A DNA stretch of 64,000 nucleotides. Origin: Lachnospiraceae bacterium AM93-12TA. Its GTDB lineage: Bacteria; Bacillota; Clostridia; Lachnospirales; Lachnospiraceae. Position 1 is the stretch's first letter. The number at the start of each line of letters is the position of its first letter. Shown in pieces: positions 10,473-18,100 of this stretch. Made by a program: the position numbers and the translations under genes. A model generated the notes under the pieces. The model had not been told where the DNA came from. It searched no databases and saw only the letters and a program-made list of their open reading frames with translations. The stretch is taken from assembly GCA_027698105.1 (NCBI GenBank), contig JAQERH010000016.1, forward strand, positions 1 through 64,000, given 5' to 3'.

Positions 10473-11222
10473 TCTCTATTTGCTTTTCTTTCCGGTTCCG
10501 CTCAAAGCTTCCCTGGCCGTCATACAGGCAGCAGCTCATCTCGTCATGGTTTACGTCTCTGGCCTCGTTCCAGATATTATTCCGGGACAGGCGGCTGCTT
10601 CCGGCGTAGGTATAGGACTCCGTGTCAAAGCCTGTGTTAATATTAAAGGCAGTGAGGACTTCTGTATGCTCCCGGTTGGTATCGTTCACATACTCAGTTA
10701 AGTCATAAGCCCGGCCTGTGGCTGAGCAGATATATCCGAACAGCTCTCCTTCCGCAGTCAGGCTTCCGTCCTCGTTATGGCTGTACTCCGGCATGAAAAT
10801 CTCGCCGCTTACGTTCTTTCCATAGCCGCACTCTGCATCTGGGTTATAGTTCAGCTGGAAGGCTCTGTTCCCGTCTTCGTCATAGGTATACTGATAATCA
10901 GAGATGAGAAAACCGCAGACGCATGTATTCTTCGCCTCCAGAACCTGATTTCTGGCGTTGTAGGTATAGGAGCTTACCGTTCCGTCAGGTCTCCTCACCT
11001 GAGTCAGGCTGTTCAGCGGATCATACTCGTAGCTGGTTTCCCGTCCACCCCGGTCTGTCAGCCTGGTAATATTGTCATTCTTATCGTACTCATAGGACAC
11101 CCGTTTTCCGTCTGGATAGATAACAGATCCCAGGTTGTCGGCCTCGTATTTCTTATCCGCCAGGGCATTCATAGTATCGTAGTCGTAGCGGATTCGGCTG
11201 CCGCCTAAGTTTAACTTCTGAA
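10459..11222 (-). pseudogene. RHS/YD-repeat protein, C-terminal fragment
   Basis: The minus-strand frame encodes tandem YD repeats (SRIRYDYDTMNALADKKY, VSYEYDKNDNITRLTDRGG, TSYEYDPLNSLTQVRRPDG, SSYTYNARNQVLEAKN), as found in large RHS/polymorphic-toxin proteins. Family members are usually more than 1000 residues, but here only about 250 remain. The homology begins abruptly next to a transcription terminator, with no start codon or ribosome site at the break. The first methionine, at 11172, falls inside a repeat. The C-terminal 60 residues have no toxin domain that I recognise. I read it as the remnant of a longer RHS gene whose 5' part was deleted. Confidence 0.75.
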
Positions 11223-11228
11223 TCCGTC

Positions 11229-11279
11229 GAAAAAAGCGCTGCCTCAGCGGTCACTTCCAACCAGCTGTTTTGCAGCGCT
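11229..11279 (-). terminator. Terminator after the 11.3-13.3 kb minus-strand genes
   Basis: On the minus strand AGCGCTGC and GCAGCGCT (plus 11272-11279 and 11235-11242) form the stem, followed by six T residues. It ends the transcript of the small membrane-protein group and abuts the RHS fragment. Confidence 0.75.
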
Positions 11280-11299
11280 CTTTCTTAATGTTCAATCAT

Positions 11300-11626
11300 T
11301 TAATCTCTTCCTAAAACAAAAAACAGTATAACAAAACTCAGAGGTCCTGCCAGCACACATACAGCGCACCACCATTTTGATCGCCCTGTGCATCCGCAGC
11401 GGCGAAAGGTCGCTGCTACAAACACAAGCACTACTACACCAAGGCATACTGGTATGAACAGTGAAAGCAGTACTCTGCCTATCGCTATTTTCTGTATTAT
11501 ACTCAATACATAATACAATATTATATATAAAACTCCGCTGAGCAGACACATCTTTTTGTAGTTCCGCCCTGTCTCCTCCCCTGAAAAATCAAAGGCCTTT
11601 GAAATATAATCTTTTAGCAGCTCCAT
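11300..11626 (-). CDS. DUF805-like small membrane protein
   Basis: The 108-residue protein has a charged N-terminal 25 residues and then three hydrophobic segments (about 27-48, 50-73 and 85-105). Between the second and third is FRRCGCTGRSKWWCAV, which matches the R-R-x-x-x-T-G-x-S-x-W-W signature that I associate with DUF805 membrane proteins. Function is unknown. The start at ATG 11626 follows AGGAGG at nine bases. It lies 26 bases downstream of the coiled-coil gene and is probably cotranscribed with it. In RHS neighbourhoods small membrane proteins are often immunity proteins, but nothing here proves that. Confidence 0.65.
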   Translation of the reverse strand: MELLKDYISKAFDFSGEETGRNYKKMCLLSGVLYIILYYVLSIIQKIAIGRVLLSLFIPVCLGVVVLVFVAATFRRCGCTGRSKWWCAVCVLAGPLSFVILFFVLGRD

Positions 11627-11652
11627 TTATCATTTCCTCCTGTTCCAGCATT

Positions 11653-12267
11653 CTACAAAGAATTGATAACATGGAACAGATCACTGGCCGCGCTGATCGT
11701 TGTATTCACCTCGATGCGTCTCAGCTGCTTACACTGTTCTCTCTGCAGTTCCAGCTGTTCCCTCTGCATGTTTTCCATAGTCCATCTGTGAAGCTGCTCA
11801 TCCAGCATATTGTAAGCTTCTTTCATGGTTTCCGCCCGCTCGTTTGAGATAACGTAAATCAGATAGTCCACTGCCATGGGAACCTCATAATCCTCCTGTC
11901 CCAGGAGCAGACGCTCACATTTTTCCTGGACAGGCAGGTATTTCTCCAGAAACTGTCCATGCAGGTCCATGATCTTTTTTTCCTGCTCCCCCTTCTGGCA
12001 CTCTTTAATTTCCAGGATCTTATCATGTCCCCCAAACCAGAGGGCAGCGGCAGCAATTAAGCCAAGCGGGCCTACCAGAAGCATGATCAACGCGCACAAC
12101 GCCGTATTCTTAATTTTATGACTGGGCTGCCAGCGTTCCACTGCCTTCTCGTAATTCCTGTAAAATCCCACCTGACGCAGATATTCCCGGCCAATTGGCT
12201 GGTAAATATCCATTTGCCTTCTGATATCCTGCAAATCTCTTAAATTCTCATTCATCGTGCTGTTCAC
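11653..12267 (-). CDS. Membrane protein with long coiled-coil tail, unknown function
   Basis: This 204-residue protein has an amphipathic N-terminal third and a hydrophobic stretch at about residues 54-79 (ALCALIMLLVGPLGLIAAAALWF). The rest is a long charged helical tail, ending with QREQLELQREQCKQLRRIEV, typical of coiled coil. GTG 12267 is preferred because AGGAG lies eight bases upstream; the in-frame ATG at 12255 would be 20 bases away. No domain recognised. It sits in a run of four minus-strand genes reading from 13272 to 11300. Confidence 0.6.
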   Translation of the reverse strand: MNSTMNENLRDLQDIRRQMDIYQPIGREYLRQVGFYRNYEKAVERWQPSHKIKNTALCALIMLLVGPLGLIAAAALWFGGHDKILEIKECQKGEQEKKIMDLHGQFLEKYLPVQEKCERLLLGQEDYEVPMAVDYLIYVISNERAETMKEAYNMLDEQLHRWTMENMQREQLELQREQCKQLRRIEVNTTISAASDLFHVINSL

Positions 12268-12302
12268 GGCTCTATCTCCTATTCCAATCGCGTATCTTGT
12301 CC

Positions 12303-13082
12303 TTACCCGGCATGATTTATAAAGGAATCATACAGCTTCTCGATGGTAGTTCCGTTAAATACAGGCGTCATTTTATAAACCGAATCATTTAAATAGCTGT
12401 CCAGGGATAAGGTAAACTGCTCAAATCCAGGCGCAGAGATAACGGAAATATTTTTAGGAATTTTTACATCCACATTCTCCTTTACCTTTCTAAGCACAGG
12501 GGTTTCTGAACCGTCTCCATAGCACCATACCTCTGCCTGTTCTCCAACATAAGCAAAGGTCTCCGCGCCATAGGATACCTCCGTATATGCGTTTCCATAT
12601 GCACTTAATGAAACTGATTTGACCTTTCCATAATCACCGACTGCCTCAATCCAGAACTTATCGCCTTTGCTGTAATTCCAAAAATCTATGCCAGTTCCAA
12701 AGCTGCTGTCATAAAGAGTCACCTTTGCCTGGTAATAATCTCCCTGATCCTGAAAGCTGTCTACGCCCATATAGCAGGTTCCATAAATATCCGCCTGGTT
12801 CAGAGGATTCGCAGTATCGTCCTTTGAAACCATCCTTCCGTCTGCTCCCACATAATAGCCGTCAATCAAGTGATTCGTCTCCATGGTTCCCCATCTTTTG
12901 CAGTAATACCAGGTTCCGTCTGTATCCTGAACCCACTCATACTCTGCATACTGGCCGTCATCCTTTTTATACTTCCAATTATCGCCATCCTTTTCCCAGG
13001 TTCCTGCAAAAACGGCAGCCGGACTCATTAAGGCCAGGCTAAGCGCTGCCACTGCGATTTTCTTTAAGCTTTTCTTTTTCAT
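12303..13082 (-). CDS. Secreted protein with cell-wall-binding repeats
   Basis: The 259-residue product has a classic signal peptide (KKKSLKKIAVAALSLALMSP, cleavage after AVFA, about residue 26). Two or three aromatic repeats of the choline/glucan-binding type follow at residues 27-90 (GTWEKDGDNWKYKKDDGQY, WVQDTDGTWYYCKRWG, DGYYVGADGRMV). The remaining 160 residues look beta-rich and carry no catalytic motif that I know. It is probably exported and attached non-covalently to wall polymers. The start follows AGAGGT. It begins four bases after the stop of the small gene upstream, suggesting translational coupling, and lies behind a promoter shared with the XRE regulator region. Confidence 0.75.
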   Translation of the reverse strand: MKKKSLKKIAVAALSLALMSPAAVFAGTWEKDGDNWKYKKDDGQYAEYEWVQDTDGTWYYCKRWGTMETNHLIDGYYVGADGRMVSKDDTANPLNQADIYGTCYMGVDSFQDQGDYYQAKVTLYDSSFGTGIDFWNYSKGDKFWIEAVGDYGKVKSVSLSAYGNAYTEVSYGAETFAYVGEQAEVWCYGDGSETPVLRKVKENVDVKIPKNISVISAPGFEQFTLSLDSYLNDSVYKMTPVFNGTTIEKLYDSFINHAG

Positions 13083-13086
13083 TTCT

Positions 13087-13272
13087 CTACCTCTTTTCTT
13101 TCAAACAAATTTCTTCTGCTGCCTTTGATCTGTGTGTTTTTTGCATATTTTGTCCGGATAAAAAGAAATTGATCGTGTTCAGCACATAAAACTGATTATG
13201 TACATTTAAGCAGCCTGCAAGCGCACCTATCTCAGATGCGTTTTTTACTTTGGTGTTTCCTGATCCATCCAT
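13087..13272 (-). CDS. Small protein of unknown function, coupled to secreted gene
   Basis: The 61-residue frame starts at ATG 13272 with AAAGGGGAT upstream. It ends four bases before the secreted protein gene, whose ribosome site overlaps its last codons. Composition is mixed with no transmembrane helix or motif recognised. The promoter at 13335-13363 lies about 60 bases upstream, so this is the first gene of the transcript. It may be a leader peptide or a real small protein. I am unsure that it is translated. Confidence 0.4.
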   Translation of the reverse strand: MDGSGNTKVKNASEIGALAGCLNVHNQFYVLNTINFFLSGQNMQKTHRSKAAEEICLKEKR

Positions 13273-13334
13273 AAAATATCCCCTTTTTTGTCATTATAAT
13301 TGCAAAAAACGTCAAAAATAGTTTGTTTAAGTGC

Positions 13335-13363
13335 ATTCTATCATTTTTAAATGTTTGCGTCAA
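13335..13363 (-). promoter_or_regulatory. Minus-strand promoter of the secreted-protein operon
   Basis: TTGACG (13363-13358) and TAGAAT (13340-13335) are 17 bases apart on the minus strand. The -35 lies in the motif GCATTGACGCAAACATTT, nearly the same as the motif around the -35 of the divergent XRE promoter. Confidence 0.7.
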
Positions 13364-13405
13364 TGCTTCTTATTTATTAAAATGTTTGTACCATGTCATT
13401 TTGCA

Positions 13406-13434
13406 TTGACACAAACTTTTCACTTTGATACTAT
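13406..13434 (+). promoter_or_regulatory. Promoter and probable autoregulatory site of XRE gene
   Basis: TTGACA (13406-13411) and TACTAT (13429-13434) are 17 bases apart. The -35 is embedded in GCATTGACACAAACTTTT, matching the minus-strand promoter at 16 of 18 positions in opposite orientation. An additional palindrome TGTCA-N8-TGACA spans the -35. This pair of inverted sites is the likely binding target of the XRE protein encoded downstream. Confidence 0.7.
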
Positions 13435-13453
13435 AAGGCTATGGAGGTAGATT

Positions 13454-13813
13454 GTGTTGAAATTTGCAGATAAATTAAAATTGATCCGAAAGGCAAACAA
13501 TATGACGCAGGCAGCTTTTGCCTCTTCCATCGGTATCTCCAGAGGAAATCTGGCAAATCTGGAGTGTGAGAATGTAAAGCCTACGCCCATGTTTATCAAT
13601 TGCCTGTCTCTTATGTACCATGTTGACAAAAACTGGCTCTTGGATGATTCCAACGATGATTTAAGCGCTCTGAACGGCACTACCAATATCCTCTCTCTGA
13701 TTATGGATAAATATGAATTATTGGATGACAAGCATAAAAAATTTGTAGAAAATCAGATTAATGAACTGCTGAAATTACAAAATATGGATAGTGAAAAGGA
13801 TGTGCTGAAATAA
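13454..13813 (+). CDS. XRE-family helix-turn-helix regulator
   Basis: The 119-residue protein has an N-terminal HTH_3 domain at about residues 4-60 (FADKLKLIRKANNMTQAAFA, IGISRGNLANLECENVKPT) and a helical C-terminal part that probably dimerises. GTG 13454 follows GGAGG by six bases; TTG 13457 is also possible. It is divergent from the small-protein/secreted-protein operon and shares a control region with near-identical sequence at both -35 elements. It therefore probably represses both itself and that operon. This kind of regulator is frequent in mobile or accessory patches. Confidence 0.85.
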   Translation: MLKFADKLKLIRKANNMTQAAFASSIGISRGNLANLECENVKPTPMFINCLSLMYHVDKNWLLDDSNDDLSALNGTTNILSLIMDKYELLDDKHKKFVENQINELLKLQNMDSEKDVLK

Positions 13814-13815
13814 AA

Positions 13816-13837
13816 AGAAGCTCCCAGGGGAGCTTCT
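13816..13837. terminator. Convergent terminator, XRE gene and bioY
   Basis: AGAAGCTCCC (13816-13825) pairs with GGGAGCTTCT (13828-13837), with an A-run before and TCTTCTT after. It sits between the convergent ends of the regulator gene and bioY, overlapping neither. Confidence 0.7.
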
Positions 13838-13841
13838 CTTC

Positions 13842-14435
13842 TTACCTCATAAAACTCATAGCCGGCCCCAGCCGTTTCGCAGCCATGCTGGCCAGAAAAC
13901 ACAGGAACAGGTCTCCTGCCGCTGTCAGCAAAAAGCAGTTGATAAATACTACTCCTGCGGAAACAGGCATATGGATCACATAGTTGCTGAGAAAGTAGAA
14001 ATAAAACATGCCGCACAGATACATGACGGCAAAGCCGCACAGAGACGCCGTAAACAGCCATCTCATTTTAAATCCCTTTACCCGGAAGCGGGCGTACACT
14101 GTTCCCGTCACCCAGGCCGCTGCGGCAAATCCCAGCAGGAAACCGAATGTCGGGCGCAGCAGATAGGCCGGGCCTCCTCCCGCTGCGAACACCGGCACTC
14201 CCGCCAGCCCTACAGCCAGATAGGTGAGAACACAGAAAAATGCCTGTTTTCCTCCTAGCAGAAGTCCCGCTAACAGGACAAAGAAAAACTGCAGGGTAAA
14301 GTTCATGGGAAAAGGCTGTACCGGAATACTGATTTTAATGAAGGCTCCCACCGCGATGAGAGCGGTGAACAGGCCGCTCACTGCGATTTCGTAGATGCCA
14401 GGCTTTACAGCAGCCTCTCTCTGCTTCTTTATCAT
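13842..14435 (-). CDS. bioY: Biotin ECF transporter substrate-binding protein
   Basis: This 197-residue integral membrane protein matches BioY, the S component of the energy-coupling-factor biotin importer. It has about six hydrophobic segments, the conserved QPFPMNFTLQ region in the first loop and the GGPAYLLRPTFGFLLGF block near residues 86-104, which is typical of the family. The N-terminal tail is basic, as expected for the cytosol. The ATPase and EcfT subunits are not next to it, so it would use shared ECF modules elsewhere. It is followed by a terminator and preceded by a 39-base gap to the DUF1934 gene. No BirA box was recognised upstream. Confidence 0.9.
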   Translation of the reverse strand: MIKKQREAAVKPGIYEIAVSGLFTALIAVGAFIKISIPVQPFPMNFTLQFFFVLLAGLLLGGKQAFFCVLTYLAVGLAGVPVFAAGGGPAYLLRPTFGFLLGFAAAAWVTGTVYARFRVKGFKMRWLFTASLCGFAVMYLCGMFYFYFLSNYVIHMPVSAGVVFINCFLLTAAGDLFLCFLASMAAKRLGPAMSFMR

Positions 14436-14474
14436 AGGTGCTCCTTTCTGGCACGTGAAGTCCCTGGGAAACCT

Positions 14475-14930
14475 TTAGCTGGAAGTGAGATGAAAATCCG
14501 CTGTTTCCTTGGACTGAATATCAATGGAGATCCGGCAGCTTGACATTTTCTCATAGTTGACGTCCAGCGTGTAGTCCACAACTGCTGCAATCTGATCCGG
14601 CTTCTCCTCTACCTCAATGGTGTTCGTGCTTACGCCCACCATCATCTGTCCAAAGGGAGTCGCATAACAGCTGACATTGGTCTTATGCTCCTCAAATACC
14701 ATATGGGCCTTAGCTGGTCCATTTTTAATCACATCCACTATGCCGTCTCCAATCCTGATTGTGCTGCGGATAGGCTTGTCATATCCTTCCACCAGCTCAT
14801 CGTAAACGACATAATGCTTATTGTTCTTATAATAATAAGTTCCGGCTGTAATTACCTCCACACTTCCGGTATCTCCATCTGCCTCCGCTGTGTGAATGCC
14901 CCGGACGCTGACCAGAACGTCTTTCGTCAT
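14475..14930 (-). CDS. DUF1934 family protein
   Basis: The 151-residue protein reads as a DUF1934 beta-barrel protein (TKDVLVSVRGIHT, YYYKNNKHYVVYDE, TRIG-like strands, MMVGVSTNTIEV, LDVNYE near the C-terminus). This calycin-like fold is common in Firmicutes and has no assigned function. I choose ATG 14930 because GCAGAGG lies just upstream; a GTG at 14957 gives a nine-residue extension. It lies 63 bases downstream of murI in the same direction and is probably part of the ddl-murI transcript. Confidence 0.8.
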   Translation of the reverse strand: MTKDVLVSVRGIHTAEADGDTGSVEVITAGTYYYKNNKHYVVYDELVEGYDKPIRSTIRIGDGIVDVIKNGPAKAHMVFEEHKTNVSCYATPFGQMMVGVSTNTIEVEEKPDQIAAVVDYTLDVNYEKMSSCRISIDIQSKETADFHLTSS

Positions 14931-14993
14931 AATTCTTTTCCTCTGCCTTTCTATCACATTCTTCTAATGGTTTTCTGATGTTTTTAATTTTTT

Positions 14994-15806
14994 CTAATAC
15001 TCTTCAATGTTGATCTTTTTCGTCTCTTTGACTTCTCCCGGCAGGATGGCTGTGGCAAAATCCTTAAAACGCTCTGCCATATCGCTGACATAAAACTGAT
15101 ATTTTTCTCCTTCTCCCGTCTCGCTGCAGGCCAGCCCCTTTTCCTTTAACAGGCCGCTCAGCTCTCTGGCCGTCTCATAGGCCGGATTGATCAGCGTCAC
15201 ATCCTCCCCCATCAGCCGTCCCAGGGTAGAGCGAAGCAGAGGATAATGGGTACATCCCATCACCAGAGTGTCAATGTATTTCTCCTTCAGGGCAGCCAGA
15301 TACCGTCCTGCTATCTCGTCTGTCACAGAGTCATGGAGCAGTCCTTCCTCCACCAGCGGAACGAACAGAGGGCAGGGTTTTCCTGTCACCTCAATATCAG
15401 GGTTCATCTCCTTCATCAGCTCGGTGTACACGCCGCTTCTGATTGTAGCTTCTGTACCAATAATTCCAATTTTTCCGTTTTTTGTTGCTTCCACAGCAGC
15501 TTTAGCCCCTGCGTGAATCACGCCGATAATCGGAATGTCCAGATCCTTTTCTACTGTCTCAAGGGCACAGGCTGTAGCTGTATTACAGGCAATGACAATA
15601 GCCTTGACTTCCTTTGTCCGCAGAAAACGGATAATCTGCCTGGAATAGCGGATGACCGTATCCTGAGACTTCGTTCCGTATGGAACTCTGGCTGTATCTC
15701 CGAAATACACCAGACGCTCCATGGGCATCTGGCGTATAATTTCTCTGGCAACTGTGAGTCCTCCCACTCCGGAATCAAAAACTCCGATTGGCGCATTTTT
15801 GTCCAT
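14994..15806 (-). CDS. murI: Glutamate racemase
   Basis: This cofactor-independent enzyme supplies D-glutamate for peptidoglycan. Of the 270 residues, the two catalytic cysteines are C74 (ACNTAT) and C185 (GCTHYP), and the substrate motif IGVFDSGVGGLTV spans residues 7-19. Length and motifs fit the MurI/RacE family. It lies 31 bases downstream of ddl, so the operon couples D-Ala-D-Ala and D-Glu supply. Confidence 0.95.
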   Translation of the reverse strand: MDKNAPIGVFDSGVGGLTVAREIIRQMPMERLVYFGDTARVPYGTKSQDTVIRYSRQIIRFLRTKEVKAIVIACNTATACALETVEKDLDIPIIGVIHAGAKAAVEATKNGKIGIIGTEATIRSGVYTELMKEMNPDIEVTGKPCPLFVPLVEEGLLHDSVTDEIAGRYLAALKEKYIDTLVMGCTHYPLLRSTLGRLMGEDVTLINPAYETARELSGLLKEKGLACSETGEGEKYQFYVSDMAERFKDFATAILPGEVKETKKINIEEY

Positions 15807-15837
15807 CTTTCTCTCCTCCCTGAGAGCCTGCCGCCCT

Positions 15838-16899
15838 CTAGGCCTCGTACCGGCTCAGGCCGTTCTCAATCAGCCGTGTAACCAGCTCTGTTTTTTCAAT
15901 CCCCTCTGCTTCAAACAGCATCGGGTACATGCTGATGGCTGTAAATCCCGGAAGGGTATTGATCTCGTTAAACACTGCCTCCCCTTCTTCTGTGACAAAA
16001 AAGTCTACTCTGGCAAGGCCATAGCCGTCCACTGCCCTGAAAATCCTTTTCGCCGCTTCTCTGACTTTCTCAGCAGCTCCGTTTGGCAGAACAGGATTTA
16101 CCACTGTTCTGGATTCTTCATTATAATATTTTGCCTCGAAATCGTAGAAATCTGCTGCTGCCAGGATCTCTCCTACGCCGGAGGCAATCACTTCCCCATT
16201 TCCTCCGCCGAACACAGCGCACTCAATTTCATGGCCCACAATCATCTCCTCCACCAGGATCTTCCGATCATGTCTGGCCGCCTCTGTCAGGCCCTTCTCC
16301 AGCTCCTCCCGACAGGACGCCTTGGATACGCCCCTTGAAGATCCGGCATTGGATGGTTTGATGAATACAGGATAGGAAAATTTATCCTCCACCCGTTTTA
16401 CCACCTGCTCCATGGAGGACAGTTCCCGGCGCATCACCGGCACATAATCTGCCTGGCGGACCCCTAAATCATCGACAATAATTTTCGTATACAATTTATC
16501 CATGGAAACAGCGGAAGCCAGAACGCCGCAGCCCACATAGGGGAGCCGCGCCAGCTCAAACAGTCCCTGTATCGTTCCGTCTTCCCCGTAAAGCCCATGG
16601 AGCACCGGGAACACCACATCCACCTTGCACTTCTCCACTCCATCTTCCTTTAAAAGGAGTACGCACTGCTCTGTAGCGTCAGGAGAAAGAACTGCCTGTA
16701 TCGTTCCTTTCCTCCAGCTTTCATCCTGAATGGTAGCTGCATTTTCTGTATAAAGCCACTTTCCTTCCTCTGTAATGCCAATCAGCATCACCTCGTAACG
16801 GCTTCTGTCTATGTGGTTAATTACATTGACGGCTGACATACAGGACACAATGTGTTCTGAGGACTGACCGCCGAATATTACAAGCACCTTTGTCTTCAT
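15838..16899 (-). CDS. ddl: D-alanine--D-alanine ligase
   Basis: This ATP-grasp ligase makes the D-Ala-D-Ala dipeptide for the peptidoglycan stem. The 353 residues include the N-terminal VIFGGQSSEH motif and HGLYGEDGTIQGL near residue 98. The ATP-binding lysine region VFIKPSNAGSSRGVSK and the C-terminal FNEINTLPGFT follow. The sequence DFYDFEAKYY fits D-Ala-D-Ala rather than D-lactate ligases. First gene of a ddl-murI run behind an extended -10 element. Confidence 0.95.
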   Translation of the reverse strand: MKTKVLVIFGGQSSEHIVSCMSAVNVINHIDRSRYEVMLIGITEEGKWLYTENAATIQDESWRKGTIQAVLSPDATEQCVLLLKEDGVEKCKVDVVFPVLHGLYGEDGTIQGLFELARLPYVGCGVLASAVSMDKLYTKIIVDDLGVRQADYVPVMRRELSSMEQVVKRVEDKFSYPVFIKPSNAGSSRGVSKASCREELEKGLTEAARHDRKILVEEMIVGHEIECAVFGGGNGEVIASGVGEILAAADFYDFEAKYYNEESRTVVNPVLPNGAAEKVREAAKRIFRAVDGYGLARVDFFVTEEGEAVFNEINTLPGFTAISMYPMLFEAEGIEKTELVTRLIENGLSRYEA

Positions 16900-16965
16900 C
16901 TATTTTCCTCTTTTCTGATCCTTCCTTAAATTAGCTGCTTCCAAAACATTTCTTCTATGGAAACT

Positions 16966-16995
16966 GTTTAAATTATATCACGTCTGTCAATACTT
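16966..16995 (+). promoter_or_regulatory. Sigma-F-like promoter of spoIIR
   Basis: GTTTA (16966-16970), 15 bases and GTCAATACTT (16986-16995) match the known forespore sigma-F consensus GYWTA-N15-GGNNANAHTR at the fixed positions except the second G and the last base. It lies 43 bases upstream of spoIIR, which in Bacillus subtilis is transcribed by sigma-F. The call is by pattern only. Confidence 0.5.
16972..16980 (-). promoter_or_regulatory. Extended -10 promoter of ddl-murI
   Basis: The minus strand reads TGATATAAT, an extended -10 element about 73 bases upstream of ddl. The matching -35 region is poor, as is usual for extended -10 promoters. It overlaps the candidate sigma-F promoter on the other strand. 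Confidence 0.45.
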
Positions 16996-17038
16996 AGAAC
17001 ATCAAAACAGCAGCTGCCGAACATTTTGGGAGGTAATC

Positions 17039-17746
17039 ATGAAATTTTTTTCATCCACAAAAAAAACGTATTCCTGTCGTTCTTTTAAAGAACAGCTTTT
17101 TCTTGCCCTGTCAGCAGCCTGTCTGGCTCTCGCTCTGACCTGTCTCACCGTCTGGACCAGGGCGAAGGAGGAGCGTCTGGCAGAGGTTATCGCCCCTCAG
17201 GTTCTGCGCTTTCATGTGCTGGCTGACAGCGACTCCCCTGCCGATCAGGAACTGAAGCTCCAGGTGAGGGATCTGCTTCTGAACGAAATCCGCCGCGATA
17301 TCCCTGACTGCTCAGAAAAAGGACAGATTGAATCCTACATAAGAGCCAGTGAAACAAAACTGGAAGAAACTGCCAATCAGTTTATTAAAGAACAGGGCTT
17401 CTCCTGCACAGCGGACATCCGGCTGGAACGGGCCTATTTTCCCACCCGTATTTACGGAGAGCTGACCTTCCCCTGCGGCATTTACGATGCAGTCCGTGTC
17501 GTCCTGGGAAGCGGAAGCGGCCATAACTGGTGGTGTGTTCTCTACCCCTCTCTGTGTTTTACCTCTGAATCTTTTGCAGTCATGCCGCCTGAGTCGGAAA
17601 CAGAACTGTCCGGCCTGTTAGATGAAAACATATTTGAAGAAATTCGCAGAGAACGAAGTCTTGTCTTCGGAGAATCCCTGGGAACACCCTCTGCCCAGGT
17701 GAAAATCGTTCCTGATTTCTACTTTCTGCGGTGGATGAAACAGTAA
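17039..17746 (+). CDS. spoIIR: Stage II sporulation protein R
   Basis: SpoIIR is the forespore-secreted signal that activates SpoIIGA and so sigma-E in the mother cell. The 235-residue protein has an N-terminal transmembrane/signal segment (about residues 22-43). The family motifs FHVLADSDSPADQELKLQVRD (about 57-77) and HNWWCVLYPSLCF (about 160-172) follow. Start ATG follows GGGAGG. It is a single gene, divergent from ddl, with a sigma-F-like promoter. Its presence implies that the organism forms endospores. Confidence 0.93.
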   Translation: MKFFSSTKKTYSCRSFKEQLFLALSAACLALALTCLTVWTRAKEERLAEVIAPQVLRFHVLADSDSPADQELKLQVRDLLLNEIRRDIPDCSEKGQIESYIRASETKLEETANQFIKEQGFSCTADIRLERAYFPTRIYGELTFPCGIYDAVRVVLGSGSGHNWWCVLYPSLCFTSESFAVMPPESETELSGLLDENIFEEIRRERSLVFGESLGTPSAQVKIVPDFYFLRWMKQ

Positions 17747-17758
17747 AAGAGAATAAGC

Positions 17759-17818
17759 GGAAGAAGGGGAAGATTTCCTTGTTCCAACTGAAAGTCACCG
17801 GAAATCTTCCCTTCTTCC
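17759..17818 (+). repeat. Hairpin repeat, copy B
   Basis: GGAAGAAGGGGAAGATTTCC (17759-17778) pairs with GGAAATCTTCCCTTCTTCC (17800-17818). The loop TTGTTCCAACTGAAAGTCACC is nearly that of copy A, yet the stem sequence is quite different, with both arms changed together. No T-run follows. Confidence 0.8.
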
Positions 17819-17931
17819 CCGGCCAGCGTAGGGCCACTGGAATTCGGCCTTTTTTAGACAAAAGCTGCAGGCTGGGCGATAGCAGCGAGGCTTTCGCAGG
17901 GCCTTCAGTTTTGGGAGAGCAAAAGTATGTC

Positions 17932-18079
17932 TTTCCTGCGACTAAGCCCTCACAGCAAAAGAGGAAGAGAAATGTTTTTTAGCAGCTTTCAGCATAAATA
18001 GCAAGAGGAAGAAAGAGGTTTTCCTGCGACTAAGTTTTTGGTGGAGCTGGGAAAACCTCTTTTCTTCCTCTCAATTTTT
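17932..18079. terminator. Long-stem terminator with upstream partial copy
   Basis: The functional hairpin pairs GAGGAAGAAAGAGGTTTTCC (18005-18024) with GGGAAAACCTCTTTTCTTCC (18049-18068), followed by TCAATTTTTCTT. Its loop starts TGCGACTAAG. An imperfect copy of the same words (TTTCCTGCGACTAAG and AGCAAAAGAGGAAGAGAAA) occurs at 17932-17972 without its right arm. It separates spoIIR from the end of the export operon. The rest of the 354-base gap (17819-17931) shows no gene. Confidence 0.65.
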
Positions 18080-18100
18080 CTTATTTGCTCTTAATCAGCG

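Noticed and set aside
16972..16992. TTGACA close to TATAAT on the minus strand upstream of ddl as a standard promoter
   Set aside because: The two boxes are only seven bases apart; an extended -10 reading is more reasonable.
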